A stretch of DNA of 64,000 nt, taken from Diphasiastrum complanatum. Lineage: Eukaryota; Streptophyta; Lycopodiopsida; Lycopodiales; Lycopodiaceae. The stretch's first letter is position 1, and every line of letters starts with the position of its first letter. The notes under the pieces were generated by a model, which did not search any database, was not told the origin of the DNA, and was given only the letters and a program-made list of their open reading frames with translations. Where the stretch lies: NCBI GenBank assembly GCA_029204225.1, contig CM055093.1:47626354-47690353 (forward strand), written 5' to 3'. A program made the position numbers and the translations under genes. Below are positions 33,958-44,884 of the stretch, piece after piece.

Positions 33958-35715
33958 ATGACTTCAATGAGTTCATACTTGTTGCAACCAAGTGAGAGAT
34001 TGTCTACTTCCAATTATTCAATATGGAAGTTGAGGATGGAGTCCATCTTGATACTCCAAGATGTGATGGACATTGTACTTGGGATTGAGGAGGAGCCTAA
34101 AGTCCTTCAAGAAGTACAAAAATACAAGAAGAGAGCTAGGATGGCTCTCCACTACATTAAGATGAATGTCTCTAATGAGATATTGAGGGAGATTGGTGAC
34201 TGTTCTACATCCAAGGAAGCTTGGGATTGTCTCAAGTCCATCTATGAGGCTAAGAACACCTCTAGGCTCCTCACTCTTAGAAATCAAATATTCCAAAGTA
34301 GTCAAAAGAGTGATGAGAGTGCATCTAATTATGTTTTGAGAGTCAAGGATATTCATAGGGAGCTTGCATGTATTGGTGACTCAATCAATCAAAGTGAGCT
34401 AGTCCAAGTCATTCTCAATGGCTTGAGAGATGAATATGACAACCTTGTCCAATCCTATGCTATTAAGGAGGAGCTACCAAGTTTGGAGTCCCTTCAAAGT
34501 GTGCTTATTTATGAAGAATCAAGACAAGAGTACAAACTCTTGAGGATGGACAAGCTATCACTCAATCATGATGATGGCAAAGTTCTATTTGCCAAGCACA
34601 AAGAGAGGAGTAAGAAGCGACACCATCACTTCTCTAATGACCAAGATGGAGAGGAGGAGGATACCTCTCATGCTTCTAATTCAAATCTCAAGAAGAAAAT
34701 GATCAAGTGCTTTTATTGTGGCAAGAAAGGCCATTATGCCACCAATTGCTTCAAGAAGAAGAATCAACTCAATCAAGCCAACATCACCAATGAGAAAGAA
34801 GACTATATTGCAAGTGATGGAGAAGGCTCTCTTATGGCATCAAGCTTCTCCTCTTCCACCTTCAACAAGGATGGCTCATGGTATATTGATAGTGGAGCAT
34901 CTTCACATATGTGTGGTTCCAAGAACTTTTTTTCATCTATTATGCCTTATGATGGAGTCAAGAAGACCATATACTTTGCAAGTAAGCATGAGTGCAATAT
35001 TGAAGGAGTAGGGATTATTCCCTTGAAGCTTGCATCTTCTAAAGATCTCTTTCTCAACAATGTTCTTTTTGTCCCAAAGCTTACAAAGAACATCTTAAGT
35101 GTTGGCCAACTTCTTGATAGTGGCTTTGATGTCAATTTCAATATTGACAATTGTGTGATTAAGAAGGATGGTGAGATCCTTGCATGTGGATCAAGATTTG
35201 AAGGCATCTACAAATTGGATCCAAGTGAGAGTGCAAACTCTCTTGATGTTTCTTATATTTCCAATATTTCAAAGGAGGAGGATTACACAAGATGCACATA
35301 TCTTCTCTCTTCAAGTATTATGGTGTATGATTATTCCTTATTATTCAAAGCATATGTTGAGAAGAAATTCTCATTGAAGATCAAAGCTTTGAGGAGTATT
35401 GGAGCTCTTGAAGGAATAGCACCATATGAAGTTTTATTCAAGATGAAGCCTAAGGTTGATCACCTTAGTGAACTTGGTGGTGCTTGCTTTGCACATATTC
35501 CCTTGGAAACAAGAAGGAAGGATCATCCAAACTCATGGATCATGATTGGATACTCATCCATCAAGGAGGCCTTTAGTGTCTTTACACTCTCTTTTTCAAA
35601 TGTGATGGTGAATAGAGATGTCATATTGCATGAAATTCAATCTTGGAAGTGGCCGAGATCAAGGCTTCTCAAGAAGCATCACAAGTTATCCTTTCTGAAG
35701 GTATTCAAGTTATGA
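33958..35715 (+). CDS. Element D gag-protease with integrase remnant
   Basis: 585-codon uninterrupted frame from ATG 33958 (MTSMSSYLLQPSERLSTSNY). Order: UBN2-type gag domain (about residues 50-190), Lys/Asp-rich linker, intact CCHC knuckle CFYCGKKGHYATNC near 260, aspartic protease with WYIDSGASSHMC near 310 and the LTKNILSVGQLLDSGFDV landmark, then a piece that skips from FKAYVEKKFSLKIKALRS straight to IAPYEVLFKMKPKVDHLSEL and WIMIGYSSIKEAF. That jump removes the integrase DNGGEY region and its catalytic Glu, so integrase cannot work. Gag and protease look usable. An open frame kept free of stops in an element without RT suggests recent expression or recent insertion. Confidence 0.9.
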   Translation: MTSMSSYLLQPSERLSTSNYSIWKLRMESILILQDVMDIVLGIEEEPKVLQEVQKYKKRARMALHYIKMNVSNEILREIGDCSTSKEAWDCLKSIYEAKNTSRLLTLRNQIFQSSQKSDESASNYVLRVKDIHRELACIGDSINQSELVQVILNGLRDEYDNLVQSYAIKEELPSLESLQSVLIYEESRQEYKLLRMDKLSLNHDDGKVLFAKHKERSKKRHHHFSNDQDGEEEDTSHASNSNLKKKMIKCFYCGKKGHYATNCFKKKNQLNQANITNEKEDYIASDGEGSLMASSFSSSTFNKDGSWYIDSGASSHMCGSKNFFSSIMPYDGVKKTIYFASKHECNIEGVGIIPLKLASSKDLFLNNVLFVPKLTKNILSVGQLLDSGFDVNFNIDNCVIKKDGEILACGSRFEGIYKLDPSESANSLDVSYISNISKEEDYTRCTYLLSSSIMVYDYSLLFKAYVEKKFSLKIKALRSIGALEGIAPYEVLFKMKPKVDHLSELGGACFAHIPLETRRKDHPNSWIMIGYSSIKEAFSVFTLSFSNVMVNRDVILHEIQSWKWPRSRLLKKHHKLSFLKVFKL

Positions 35716-36517
35716 TGGGGCCAATGTGTGAGGAGGAGTTTCTTCTTCATATGATTTCAAGAAGATCTTCAAGATGCATGGCCGAGTCTTTATGGCTCAC
35801 CTTACATGGCAAAGAGGGGCATATTTCATGTTGTATCTACTACAACACATTCATATATGCTTCTCTTCCTTTGCTTGAAATGCTATCTTGCTTCATTGAA
35901 TTTTTTGGATCTCAAAGTTCAAGAAAAGCTATACTAGTTTTGTATGATGCTTATGGTATGGACATGTTTCTTTTCATTATTGACTTAGATGTGTTTCCAA
36001 TACTTTTTAAAAGCAAGATATTGTATTGTCAAAAGTATGCTCTTGGTTCTAGTAAGAACAAGATTGAGCTTGGTACTCACTTTTTTGAAAATCATGTTTT
36101 CACATATTTTGAGGCAAATTGTAAACTCCTCTTGAGATTAAGTGAAGCATCCAAAGTGGACACTTACATCCTTGAGAGAGTAACTAGCCTAGAAAAGATC
36201 AAGATAGTCTTTGATATCAAGATTAGATCCATCATGGATATAGTTCATTGTAAGTGGACTAGTCAAGCTAGAAAGCATAATCTTGATAATCATCATTGTT
36301 TCATATCTTATGATCTTGATCTCCATGATCCTTATGAGGCTTGGAAGCTCAGATTTCTCTATTTATAGTGCATCCATCATGCAAGTGGAACTTTCAAGGC
36401 AAAGATCATCATCAAGCATGGAGGAAGCCCATGATAATAGTGGCATATTGGTGGAGCACTCTTCAAAGCCATTGGCAAGAGATCTCTACCAAAGAGATCT
36501 TATCATGGATATGGTGA
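35643..36517 (+). CDS. Extra ORF of element D, unknown protein shared with the LTR-A element
   Basis: An open frame from about 35643 to 36368 encodes a ~240-residue product that is not RT or RNase H. Landmarks are MAESLWLTLHGKEGHISC near the start and, near the end, ANCKLLLRLSEASKVDTYIL, SLEKIKIVFDIKIRSIMD and DPYEAWKLRF. The LTR-A element encodes counterparts (SMWLTFQGKEEHISCDLC; ASCKLLMRISEASKVDTYIH; DHYETWRPQI), though in a different order. A frame change then leads to KEILSWIW (36491-36517), the terminus shared with elements A and G. The sequence has several Cys and aromatic residues and no transmembrane segment I would assert. Function unknown. It could be a captured host gene fragment or a lineage-specific accessory protein. 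Confidence 0.65.
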
Positions 36518-36643
36518 GGGTGCTGCTATGATGGATACCTTGGCTTATCTTAACTTCTTATGCATACCAAAGGATCCACTCAAAAAGATTTACAAACTTC
36601 TCAAGTGATCTAGTACCTTTCCAAGCTATTTTTTGAGGAGGAG
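36518..36643 (+). other. 3' untranslated tail and purine tract of element D
   Basis: Non-coding, ending TTTTTTGAGGAGGAG next to the LTR; the last bases are the polypurine tract that primes plus-strand synthesis. Confidence 0.8.
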
Positions 36644-37464
36644 TGTGAGAAATTGGCAAAAATCTAGCTTGGTATTTTTTATGATAGAAGTTTGTAAGTG
36701 AATCTTACATGTGTGGAGGATGTTCCCACGTGTGGAGAATTGTAAAGTAAATCAAAATGTTTGATATAGGGGTCTCATAGAATTTCATAGTCAAGCATTT
36801 AGGTGTAGGATGTTGATAGGGTCAAATTTGGCATAGATGGCAAATTATCCATTTCCAATTGTAATGCCAATATTGAGCCAAAATAGAGCCAAACTTGTGC
36901 CAATTAGAGTGTAGACAAGTGTTATGCTTTTGTTTGATGAAGCTTAAGAGGTCCAATAGGATTTAGAGGTGGAACCTTGTGAGGTCCAATAGAAAATTGA
37001 GGTGTGCTTGAATATAGTCCAATAGAATTTAGAGGTGCATGGATCAATGGTCCAATAGGATTAAGAGGTGGCAAAGTGTGATCCAATCATAGTTAAGCAT
37101 AGTGGTAGCTCATGAATCTATTAGTATCATTGTACTCCTCCTTTTGGATCTAATTTGATTTTGAGATTGAGTGGATTTTGAGTGTCATTGAATTTCTAGC
37201 TTTCTCTCTCTACCCGAGATGTCATCATGGTTTTTCTCTCTCTACTCGAGGAGAGCAGCTTGTTTTTACTTAGAATACTTTTGGAACACTTCCCACACGT
37301 GTGAGTGAGAGTTGGAAGTGATTGAATGCATGTAGTAGTGTGTTTTTGCCATAGAATCAAAGATAGATCTTGAATCTCAATCTAGTCTTGATCTTGGTGC
37401 ATCTACACACCTTAGGAGATCACAAGTACATGTAGTGGACAATCCACACGTGTGAAAGTCAACA
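36644..37464 (+). repeat. LTR-D, 3' copy
   Basis: 821 bp; same ends as the 5' copy and the same order of motifs, with scattered substitutions (for example near 36920-36950 and 37070-37080). Followed by the TTTTT target duplication. Confidence 0.93.
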
Positions 37465-39931
37465 TTTTTTAACCACGGATGGTGGACGGCCCGCTCTGGT
37501 ATTTCATAGAGGTCGGTTCCAGTTGATACTCTTCATAAATGACAAAAACGGAAAACGCTTCCAAACTTGACATTTTATTATTGTTCAGTTCCATCCTAGC
37601 GAAGTATAAAGTATATGTATAAAGACGTTTTCTTACTTGTTTATAGAATACAGTAGTTCAATAATGACTTCAAGTTAATGCTAGTAAGGTGCTTGGCTTC
37701 AAGACTTCTCTTGAATTCGGCTAGTGATTAGTAGGTTGAAAAAGCAGCGGGAAGTAATTTGTTCTCTAAACAAGGCATATGAATTGCATTTTATCATACT
37801 ATTGCTATAATTTAGAACCATCTCCCTACTTGAGGTCATAAAAAATGGTTCACTACGATAAATGTTTTAACTAACCAAGCCCCACCACCATTTGCTTGAA
37901 AGTAAGAGCAAAAACCCTTCATAAAATTGAGATGAATATAAACGAGAAATTAAGTAAAGTAGCATTTTACAACAAATCCACAAATAGCAATGAAAGTCAA
38001 ATCATACTGCAGAATGCTATTAGATAGCCATTATGTGTGGATACTCTAGTCATGAATGCCTCCACTTGAGGCCCATTGCTCTTTATGACATCAACCTTTG
38101 TAGCATAAAATCAGAGCCAGGTAGGTTGATGCATTTTTTCTCCATTTTCACGTATCGGATTGAGTTGGTGTAAAAAGACAAAATGAATAAAATAAAATTT
38201 TCTAGAATATGAACGGTGCGATTAACAAGTTAACGGTTCACATGAGAGAAAACTGAGTCGAAAGTCTGTAAAAAAAAAAAACAAAAACAAGCCAAAACAA
38301 TGTAATGGCTAAAAAATCAGTAGCCAATCAATCAACAAAAATGAGCATGCATGATGGTACAAGCAATCATTAACCTCCCAATATCCCACAAGTGAAATCA
38401 TGTAAGCAACCTCTTTCGCCCTTGCATATCAAGCATTCATGATGCTTATTAACAACCTATTACTCCAAACAAAACAAGTCATCTACTACAAGCTCGTTTG
38501 AGCAAGCCATAATGAAACCCTAATGACAAAGGAAAGACAAACCAGATCCACTCAATCAATCCGAATAGTAATCATCCTCACACATTCTAAAACACTCTCA
38601 CAAGAATCAAGCCACACTCATCACTCACACCCTCAACCAAATACTCAACCCATTCAATCAAACCATTGCAATCTCAACACCATACAAACTTTGGATCAAA
38701 CCCTCATCACCAAACAAACATTAGGCATCACCCTTCAACTAGCACTCATCCAACAAACAATCCCCAAGAAACAAGCATCACTTGTTACTAACTATAAAGC
38801 TACTAACATCAAGCAACTAATTACAAGGCACTAGCATTAAGCAACATTTAGACACAAAACGAAACTAAACAACAAGCTCACTATATCCTTAACACAAAGA
38901 GTGGCCTCCTTTTATAGCAATTCTCAAGGGTCCCCCTTCAAAATGAGGCCTTGTCAATTCCCATGCCCTTCAAGCCCTCTTTGCCATTTGTCCAACACCC
39001 ATTGGCAAGTACATCAAGTGATCTCCTTGAGGGTGTAGGGGTTGGTGCCATTTAAGGCCCCCTTCCAAAACTAGCCAAGATGCCCTCTTAGTCAAAAGCT
39101 AGAGAAAATATCTTTTAGGCCCTCTAGGTCCTAAAGTCTTGTTTACATTTATTATCCAAAAGGTGGGTGAGGACTTTTGTCAAGCCCCTACTCCACCTAA
39201 GGTGCCCTCCATTTCCTTGGTCCTTGGTCCTTTGTTTCTTTTAGACCTTCATTTGGCTTTTCTTTTCTTTGTAGCAGATACAGCCCGCCGGCCCTTGCCA
39301 TTTGGTTTCTCGGGATTACCGACTGATTTGCGTATTTTGTCTGTTCCTCGTAGTTTGCCAATTTTACCCGTTAGGATTTTTGCAAGTTTTCAGTATTGCC
39401 CATAATTCACTGTTTGGTTTTTGCCTGATAAAATTTTTTCTTTGATGGCTCTTTGACTGAAGTTGACTTTTTCGGCATTCATGACGAGGGCACCCATGAC
39501 AACACGGTTTTCCTGAAAATGCACTAGGCAACCATATATTAGGAAAACCAACTCTGTATCAGCACGGCTATGCCGGCTATTTTTACAAATGGCCAAAAAG
39601 CCGTAAAACTTTATCACAAGCCATTTCTAAGGCTGCAAACTTTTCTCTAGCCTCATTTAGGACGGGCTGGGACCCAGTTCTAGGTGGATCGACACTCTTG
39701 GCTTGGTCTTACAATAGTTGACCACAAAATATTTTTGACGATTTTTTGAAAAGTCAATTTCTTACTTTTAAACTATGTCTAGCCACTTTAGGGGCAGGCT
39801 GGGACCCAGTTCTAAGGCAAATTTGTGCCGATTTTTCTCTAATAACCGAGTTTTACATGCCAATTTTTCAGTTATTGCGAGCCTAAACTCCAATATTAAC
39901 CCGATTTTCCGTGCGAAAATATCGGCTAACA
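37465..39931. other. Right part of element X
   Basis: About 2.5 kb without a recognisable domain. It includes low-complexity A-rich tracts (38270-38290), a frame of His/Ser/Thr-rich residues (38523-38834) that I do not consider coding, and two copies of GGCTGGGACCCAGTTCTA (near 39667 and 39789). Confidence 0.45.
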
Positions 39932-39936
39932 TGATG

Positions 39937-40983
39937 TAAAATTCAATGCCAATACTTGCTTTATTAAGAAAGGTGATGAGATCCTAGCTAATGGATCTAG
40001 ATATGGTGGCATCTTCAAGTTAAATTCTTATGAGAATGCAAAATTTTGTGAAATTGCTTTTATGTCTAAGGAGGAGTTATGGCATAGGAGGTTGGGGCTT
40101 CCCAACTATAAATCTATGCTTTCTATGATCAAGAATGATAAGGCTATTGGCCTACCAAGATCACTTTCCAAAGTATCAAGCCATGTGAGGCTTGTGCTAT
40201 TGCAAAATCACATAGAAAGCCATATCAAAAGTATTTTATTAAGACTTCTCATCCTTTGGAACTGATTCACTCGGATGTTCACTTTTCTTCCTCAAAAAAG
40301 TATTGGTGGTGCAACTTGTTTTGTTACCTTCATTGATGATTTTACAAGATATACTTGGTTGTACCTTCTTTCTTCAAAAGCTATGGTGTTTGAACACTTC
40401 CTAGTTTTCAAAGCTTATATTGAGAAATAGTTTTCTTTCAAAGTTAAAGCTTTGAGATGTGATGGAGGAGGTGAATACATGGCGTTCATAAGTTGAGCCA
40501 AGCTATGCAAAATCCTACTATTCATCATTGGAAAATGGCCAAAAGGGTACTTAGGTACATATCTTCAACCTATGATTATGGTTTGTTATACAAAAGTGAA
40601 GATCTTTCTATTGTTGGCTATTCTGACTCGGATTTTGCTAGTGATAAAATATCTTGTGAATCTGAATATAAGGCACTTCCTACTACAACAAAAGAAGTGC
40701 TTTGGATCAAGAGGTTGCTTTTGGAGCTAAAGACTATCAAGGAGGATGATATACCATGGATCATGTGTGACAATAAAGGAGCAAACACATCAAAGTTGCA
40801 CATCACTTCATGAGAGAGAAGGTCATTGGAGGAAAAATCTACTTGGAACACATTAACACATCATCTTGTATTGCAGATTTGCTCACAAAACCTTTGAGCA
40901 AAAATTCCTTCATCAAGCATAGAGCCAATCTTGGATTAATTCCAAGATTCATGTTCAAGTCAACATAGATTAATTTTTAGGAG
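39937..40983 (+). pseudogene. Element E continued: protease end, partial integrase, RNase H
   Basis: Resumes the protein split by element X: KFNANTCFIKKGDEILANGS, then the GAG-pre-integrase zinc finger region (ELWHRRLGLPNYKSMLSMIK) and, in shifted frames, integrase ([38 protein letters not shown]). Immediately after GGGEYM the sequence jumps to RNase H (LSQAMQNPTIHHWKMAKRVL, YSDSDFASDK, CDNKGAN), so half of integrase and all of RT are deleted. Stops and frameshifts are frequent. It ends in TTTTTAGGAG before LTR-E. Confidence 0.87.
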
Positions 40984-41775
40984 TGTTAAAAAAAGAAAAA
41001 TCATCTATCTTGACTTTAGACTTTGGCAAAGTTTTTTCTATGTGTATGTAATGTTTCATATTGCAAATGCCAAATTTGGCCTAGAAGAAACTCGAGCTAC
41101 ATGGTTTCTTGAGTCTAGTTGGTCCTATACAACATGCATACTAGAATGTAGACATAGAAATGCCAATAATGGGCTTGTAGAAACTCATGGCATATCACAT
41201 GCAATGATTGTGAGTGATCCATAGTGACATGCAAGTCATGCACAAATTGAATTGGACACATGCATAGTGATTTGGACAGTTCTAGTTTAGATTTTGACAC
41301 TTGGTAAAAGTAGGTAGAAATGCATGCATGTAAAGTGACAAATGTCACTAGTTTTCTAGTTATCATTTTAGATGTGGATGAAAGTAGGAAAGAGATGGTT
41401 CTACCTCGAGCTACTCCGATCTCCATAAATATGTGTAAGATCTCTCATAATTTTTTATGAAGAACCAAGCTTTGAAGCTATTCCATGTCAATTTGGATCT
41501 ATCATATTGTTTGCTTCAATTTTGCTCTCTTTCTCTCTCTAACTCGAGTTTAGGATTATGCTAATGCATTAAATTCCTATACTTCTTCTCTTTTGATATT
41601 GAATGCAATCATTTTTTGATTATTAGCATGCTATATTGTGCTTTGGTCATAAATTCTAGAACTACTCTTGATACTCAATCTAAAAATCAATTTATGTGCT
41701 AAACACAAAGCTTAAGAAGATCATTCACACTTGAGGATTGTTCCCCACACGTGTGAACTTGCTGGATTTTTATCA
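40984..41775 (+). repeat. LTR-E, 3' copy
   Basis: 792 bp, TGTTAAAAAAAG...GGATTTTTATCA, preceded by a purine-rich TTAGGAG. Contains CACACGTGTG at 41746-41755. The last ~320 bp match 29354-29632. Confidence 0.85.
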
Positions 41776-42735
41776 CTAGGTCTATCATTTCTGATGATAA
41801 TTCAATTCTTTTGACAGGTGCCTCAACACATTTGGTCACCTTTACAGCACTTCTTGATTCAGCACCCATTTCAAAACCTAGTGGTATTGTGATTTTGTGT
41901 TTATAGCACTGAGTGATTGGATTTGCCTTTGGGCGACTCAAATGCATTGCTATGATGGATTTTGCTATTGTCAATTTATGTTGTAACTGCAATAGACAAT
42001 CTAGACACGGATGTCCAATGCCACAACTTGAATGTAATGCCAAGAAGGATGTTGGGTCAGCATTCTGATTTTTGATGTCTTCCACTACATCCATAGCATC
42101 GAACCATTAGCAAAATACCATCGCCACGGAGCTAAGATGCATAAACAAGTATGTGTGCTCCACTAGGTCCTTCCACAAAATAAAATGGAGAATTATTGTG
42201 GAATTTTTTTTATAAGAATCTTGGTGATGCACATGGAGACTCCACAATTGGCTCCAATCTTCCACTTGTTGATTTCAAAATAGGTTCTTCCCTTGAAGAT
42301 GAACTGCTCGAGCTTGCCTCATGGTCCACTTGCTTGCTTATTATCAAAGATGTATCTTGGAACTTTTGATGTTGCTCTGCTTCTACTTGATTGGCAATAC
42401 GAGGCCTCTTCACTAGACAATCAACAATGTGATGATTCTTAAAACAATAAGAACATTTCTCTCTTCAAAGAAGTAGTACATTACATACAGAAGTACATAC
42501 CTTGGGATTGTTCTTGTTCTTGACTTTATGATGCACATGTTTCATCTTTCCTTCCTTGTGAAACTAGATCTTCACTTGCTGCTCTGTTACTTGTCATTAG
42601 TGTTGGCAATAACCTAGATATTTCATCCAACTTAAATTTTGAGTCATGATCCCTAAATGCGAACAATGTGGATTCAATCTTCATGGCATCATCAAGAACT
42701 TGCTTCAGTGTCGCATAAGAGGTGAGAGTCTTCAT
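41776..42735 (-). pseudogene. Unidentified retroelement- or host-derived frames with zinc-knuckle remnant
   Basis: Minus-strand frames in order: TLTSYATLKQVLDDAMKIES (42735-42526), a Cys/His stretch CSYCFKNHHIVDCLVKRPR (about 42460-42405) like a degenerate Gag knuckle, a Ser/Glu-rich tail to 42210, then from ATG 42094 MDVVEDIKNQNADPTSFLAL with HSSCGIGHPCLDCLLQLQ and PLGFEMGAESRSAVKVTK, which runs into LTR-E. The knuckle suggests Gag of an unknown retroelement. The last part has no match I recognise and might be a captured exon. Frames are separated by stops. Confidence 0.45.
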
Positions 42736-42786
42736 TCAATAGTGAATGTCGCTCTGCAAGCCTCAAATATAGTTTTTGATGCTTCT

Positions 42787-43412
42787 TGTGAAAGATTTCA
42801 AGTAGTTTAGTCAAATTTGCTATATTTGTTTATTTGGAAATTGAGGCCAATTTCATATTAGAATTAGAGTTTGACTTTTCAAAGTTATATTACTAAAAGC
42901 ATTTGAATGAACACTTTTGGAATGTGTGGGAAAGTGTAGTACACGAGTTTTTGGTAAATTCAATTTGAGTAGTAGAGACATTGAATCTAGTCACAAAATA
43001 GTAGGGTTTTTCATTATGAAGAGAAACCAAAGTTTGAGATTAGGTTTAATATTATTATAAAAGGATGTAACTCATGGGAAGAGAGGATCTCTCTCTCTCT
43101 CTCTCCCATCTCATTTCATGCTTATACATGGTTCTCTTCGGGTCATCTATCCATTGGTGCACTATATTGTTGATATCTTGTAATTTTGTGTGTAGAATGC
43201 CACACGTGTGAAATACAGTAGCTTACTATTTTTGTACAACAACAACTTCATTTCATGTTTTTATTGATGTTTGATCAAGATATATTAGAGTTTGCAACTC
43301 ATTCATAGTGTAGATGTTGATTTTTCTACATTGGTAAATTTGGTGATTTGCTTGTCTTTCTAACCAAAGATCAAAGGGATGTTTTGGATCTTGATGATGT
43401 GAAATTCTCACA
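42787..43412 (+). repeat. LTR-B, 5' copy (plus orientation)
   Basis: 626 bp, TGTGAAAGATTTCAAGTAGT...GAAATTCTCACA. Matches the reverse complement of 58411-59060. ATAAAAGGATGTAACTC near 43059 marks a TATA box. Contains CACACGTGTG at 43201-43210. Confidence 0.88.
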
Positions 43413-43425
43413 TGGTATTAGAGAT
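43413..43425 (+). promoter_or_regulatory. Primer-binding site of the LTR-B element (one base changed)
   Basis: TGGTATTAGAGAT, the iMet primer site with C-to-T and terminal changes, as expected for an old copy. Confidence 0.85.
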
Positions 43426-44134
43426 ACTGTGTTTCAGATTATGAAGGAAGAAATCACATCTATCAAGGATTTGGAGGAGATATTAATGCTAGAGCATGTT
43501 AGATTGACTTCTACTCAAAAATCGAGTTCTTTGCATATGTAGAATCTTTTGTAGATCAAAACTCTAAATAGGTTTATATCCTTGATCAATTCTGATTTCA
43601 CACTTCACATACTGGATTTGGCTGAGCTTTGATGCATTAGAAAAGCCTAAGTGGTGGCTACTAGATTGCATATCAAGTTTTAGGCAATTGGATGTAGAAT
43701 TTGAAATATTCAATTTTCTGTAATTTTGTCAAAACCCTAATTTTGATTGGATCTCTAGATTGTGAGGTTACTAAACTTCATTTGAGTGTGTTTCAATTTT
43801 AGGAAGTGGCAAGAGTCATTAGATTGAGGATAGATCATAGGTTGATCAAGATTTTACTATTCTATGTGTTCATTTGCTTGATATAAGTGCTAGAAGAGAA
43901 TTGAGAGGTTCCATATCTTTGTGATTTCTTTTTTAAAATATTTGTTGTATTGCAAAATAGTACACACTATTACAATATCACACTAAATGTAGAGTACAAT
44001 AATCCCTGAATATATATAGAGAGAAAAAAAACTAGTAGTTGACTATAGACTAGCCTACAACTACTTACAATTGGTAATAACTGTCAATAGTAAATCGTAC
44101 ATAGTAATAAGTTTATCATTGATTTCTAACACAT
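43426..44134 (+). other. Leader of the LTR-B element with gag deleted
   Basis: 43426 to about 43930 parallels the leader at 57840-58397 (reverse complement): shared TGTGTTTCAG-TTATGAAGGA, TTTTGTCAAAACCCTAATTT and GAGTGTGTTT blocks. From about 43935 to 44134 is unrelated AT-rich sequence with ATATATATAGAGAG. Gag and protease are absent; the copy jumps to integrase. Confidence 0.65.
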
Positions 44135-44884
44135 TTGAATATTCATGGTGTTACTACAACTAGCAATGGAGGTGCTAAGAGGTATGTAACTTTTATTGAT
44201 GATTTTAGTAGATTTTGTTGGGTATATCTACTAAAGAGCAAGGATGAAGTGTATGATGTCTTTTTCAAGTCCAAGATTGCAAGGGAGGTCCAATTCTCTA
44301 CCAAAATCAAGTGCTTGATGGGTGAAAATGGTGGTGAGTATATTTCTACCAAGTTCAAGGCCTTTTGTGATGAGCATGGGATCAAGAGGGAGTACACAAG
44401 CCCAAGGACACCACAACAAAATGGAGTGGCCGAGAGGAAGAATAGAACCTTGTGTGAAGGTGATAAATCCATGAGGTTAGGTGCAAATATTTCTAAACCA
44501 TTTTGGGATCAAGCTTTGTTGTGTGCTAATTTTCTATGCAACAGGTGGCCGAGTGTGATATTGGATAGAAAAACCTCTTTTCAGATGTTTGGTAGAAGGC
44601 CAAGTGTCAAGCTTTTCAAAATCAACATAACTCTTGATGATAGGACAAAGGAGGATCCATCTTCAAGAAAAGATATATTTTTTGGATATAGTGAGGTGAG
44701 CAAAGCTTACAAGGTTTATATTCCTTCAACTAATATAGTGGTCATTGGAAGAGATGTCATTTTTTATGAGGGAAATATTCCAAAGGTTTATTCAAGTGGT
44801 GATGTTGTGGTTGGATCTAACATTCTTGATGTTGATGACATGGTTGATGGTACTTTGGATGTTGATGATGAAGGGCCTTCATAA
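44135..44884 (+). pseudogene. Ty1/copia integrase
   Basis: Open frame of 249 codons entering within the integrase core: IHGVTTTSNGGAKRYVTFID, DDFSRFCWVYLLKSKDEVYD, LMGENGGEYISTKFKAFCDE and PQQNGVAERKNRTLCE. The usual DNGGEY reads ENGGEY, i.e. the second catalytic Asp is Glu, and the first catalytic Asp lies upstream of the truncated start. The C-terminal part (SFQMFGRRPSVKLFKINITL, FGYSEVSKAYKVYIPSTNIV) matches the copia element at 55.6-55.9 kb. Zinc finger, protease and gag are missing. Confidence 0.88.

Larger units (their letters stand above)
32381..37464 (+). mobile_element. Element D, nearly intact non-autonomous copia-like LTR retrotransposon
   Basis: 5,084 bp with two LTRs of 820-821 bp, a primer site, gag-protease, an extra open frame in place of reverse transcriptase, a purine tract (GAGGAGGAG) and a 5-bp target duplication TTTTT (32376-32380, 37465-37469). 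It is inserted in element X. The two LTRs differ at a few dozen positions at most by eye, so it is younger than most elements here. No RT or RNase H motif was found between the integrase remnant and the 3' LTR, so it needs enzymes supplied in trans. Confidence 0.92.
31406..39931. mobile_element. Element X, unclassified insertion in element E
   Basis: The insertion is defined by the copia protein it splits and by flanking TGATG (31401-31405 and 39932-39936; the match can be extended to TGATGTA). Ends read TATTAGGGCAATTTTTGGCA on the left and, reverse complemented, TGTTAGCCGATATTTTCGCA on the right, which match at 13 of 20 positions, so weak terminal inverted repeats are possible. Without the nested element D it is about 3.4 kb. 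I recognise no transposase, RT or other domain in it, and no LTR pair. Confidence 0.6.

Noticed and set aside
38523-38834. 103-codon His/Ser/Thr-rich frame in element X
   Set aside because: Low-complexity A/C-rich sequence with no domain; the open frame follows from composition.
43935-44134. A separate MITE-like insertion in the LTR-B element leader
   Set aside because: The AT-rich filler differs from the related leader, but no terminal inverted repeats or target duplication could be seen.
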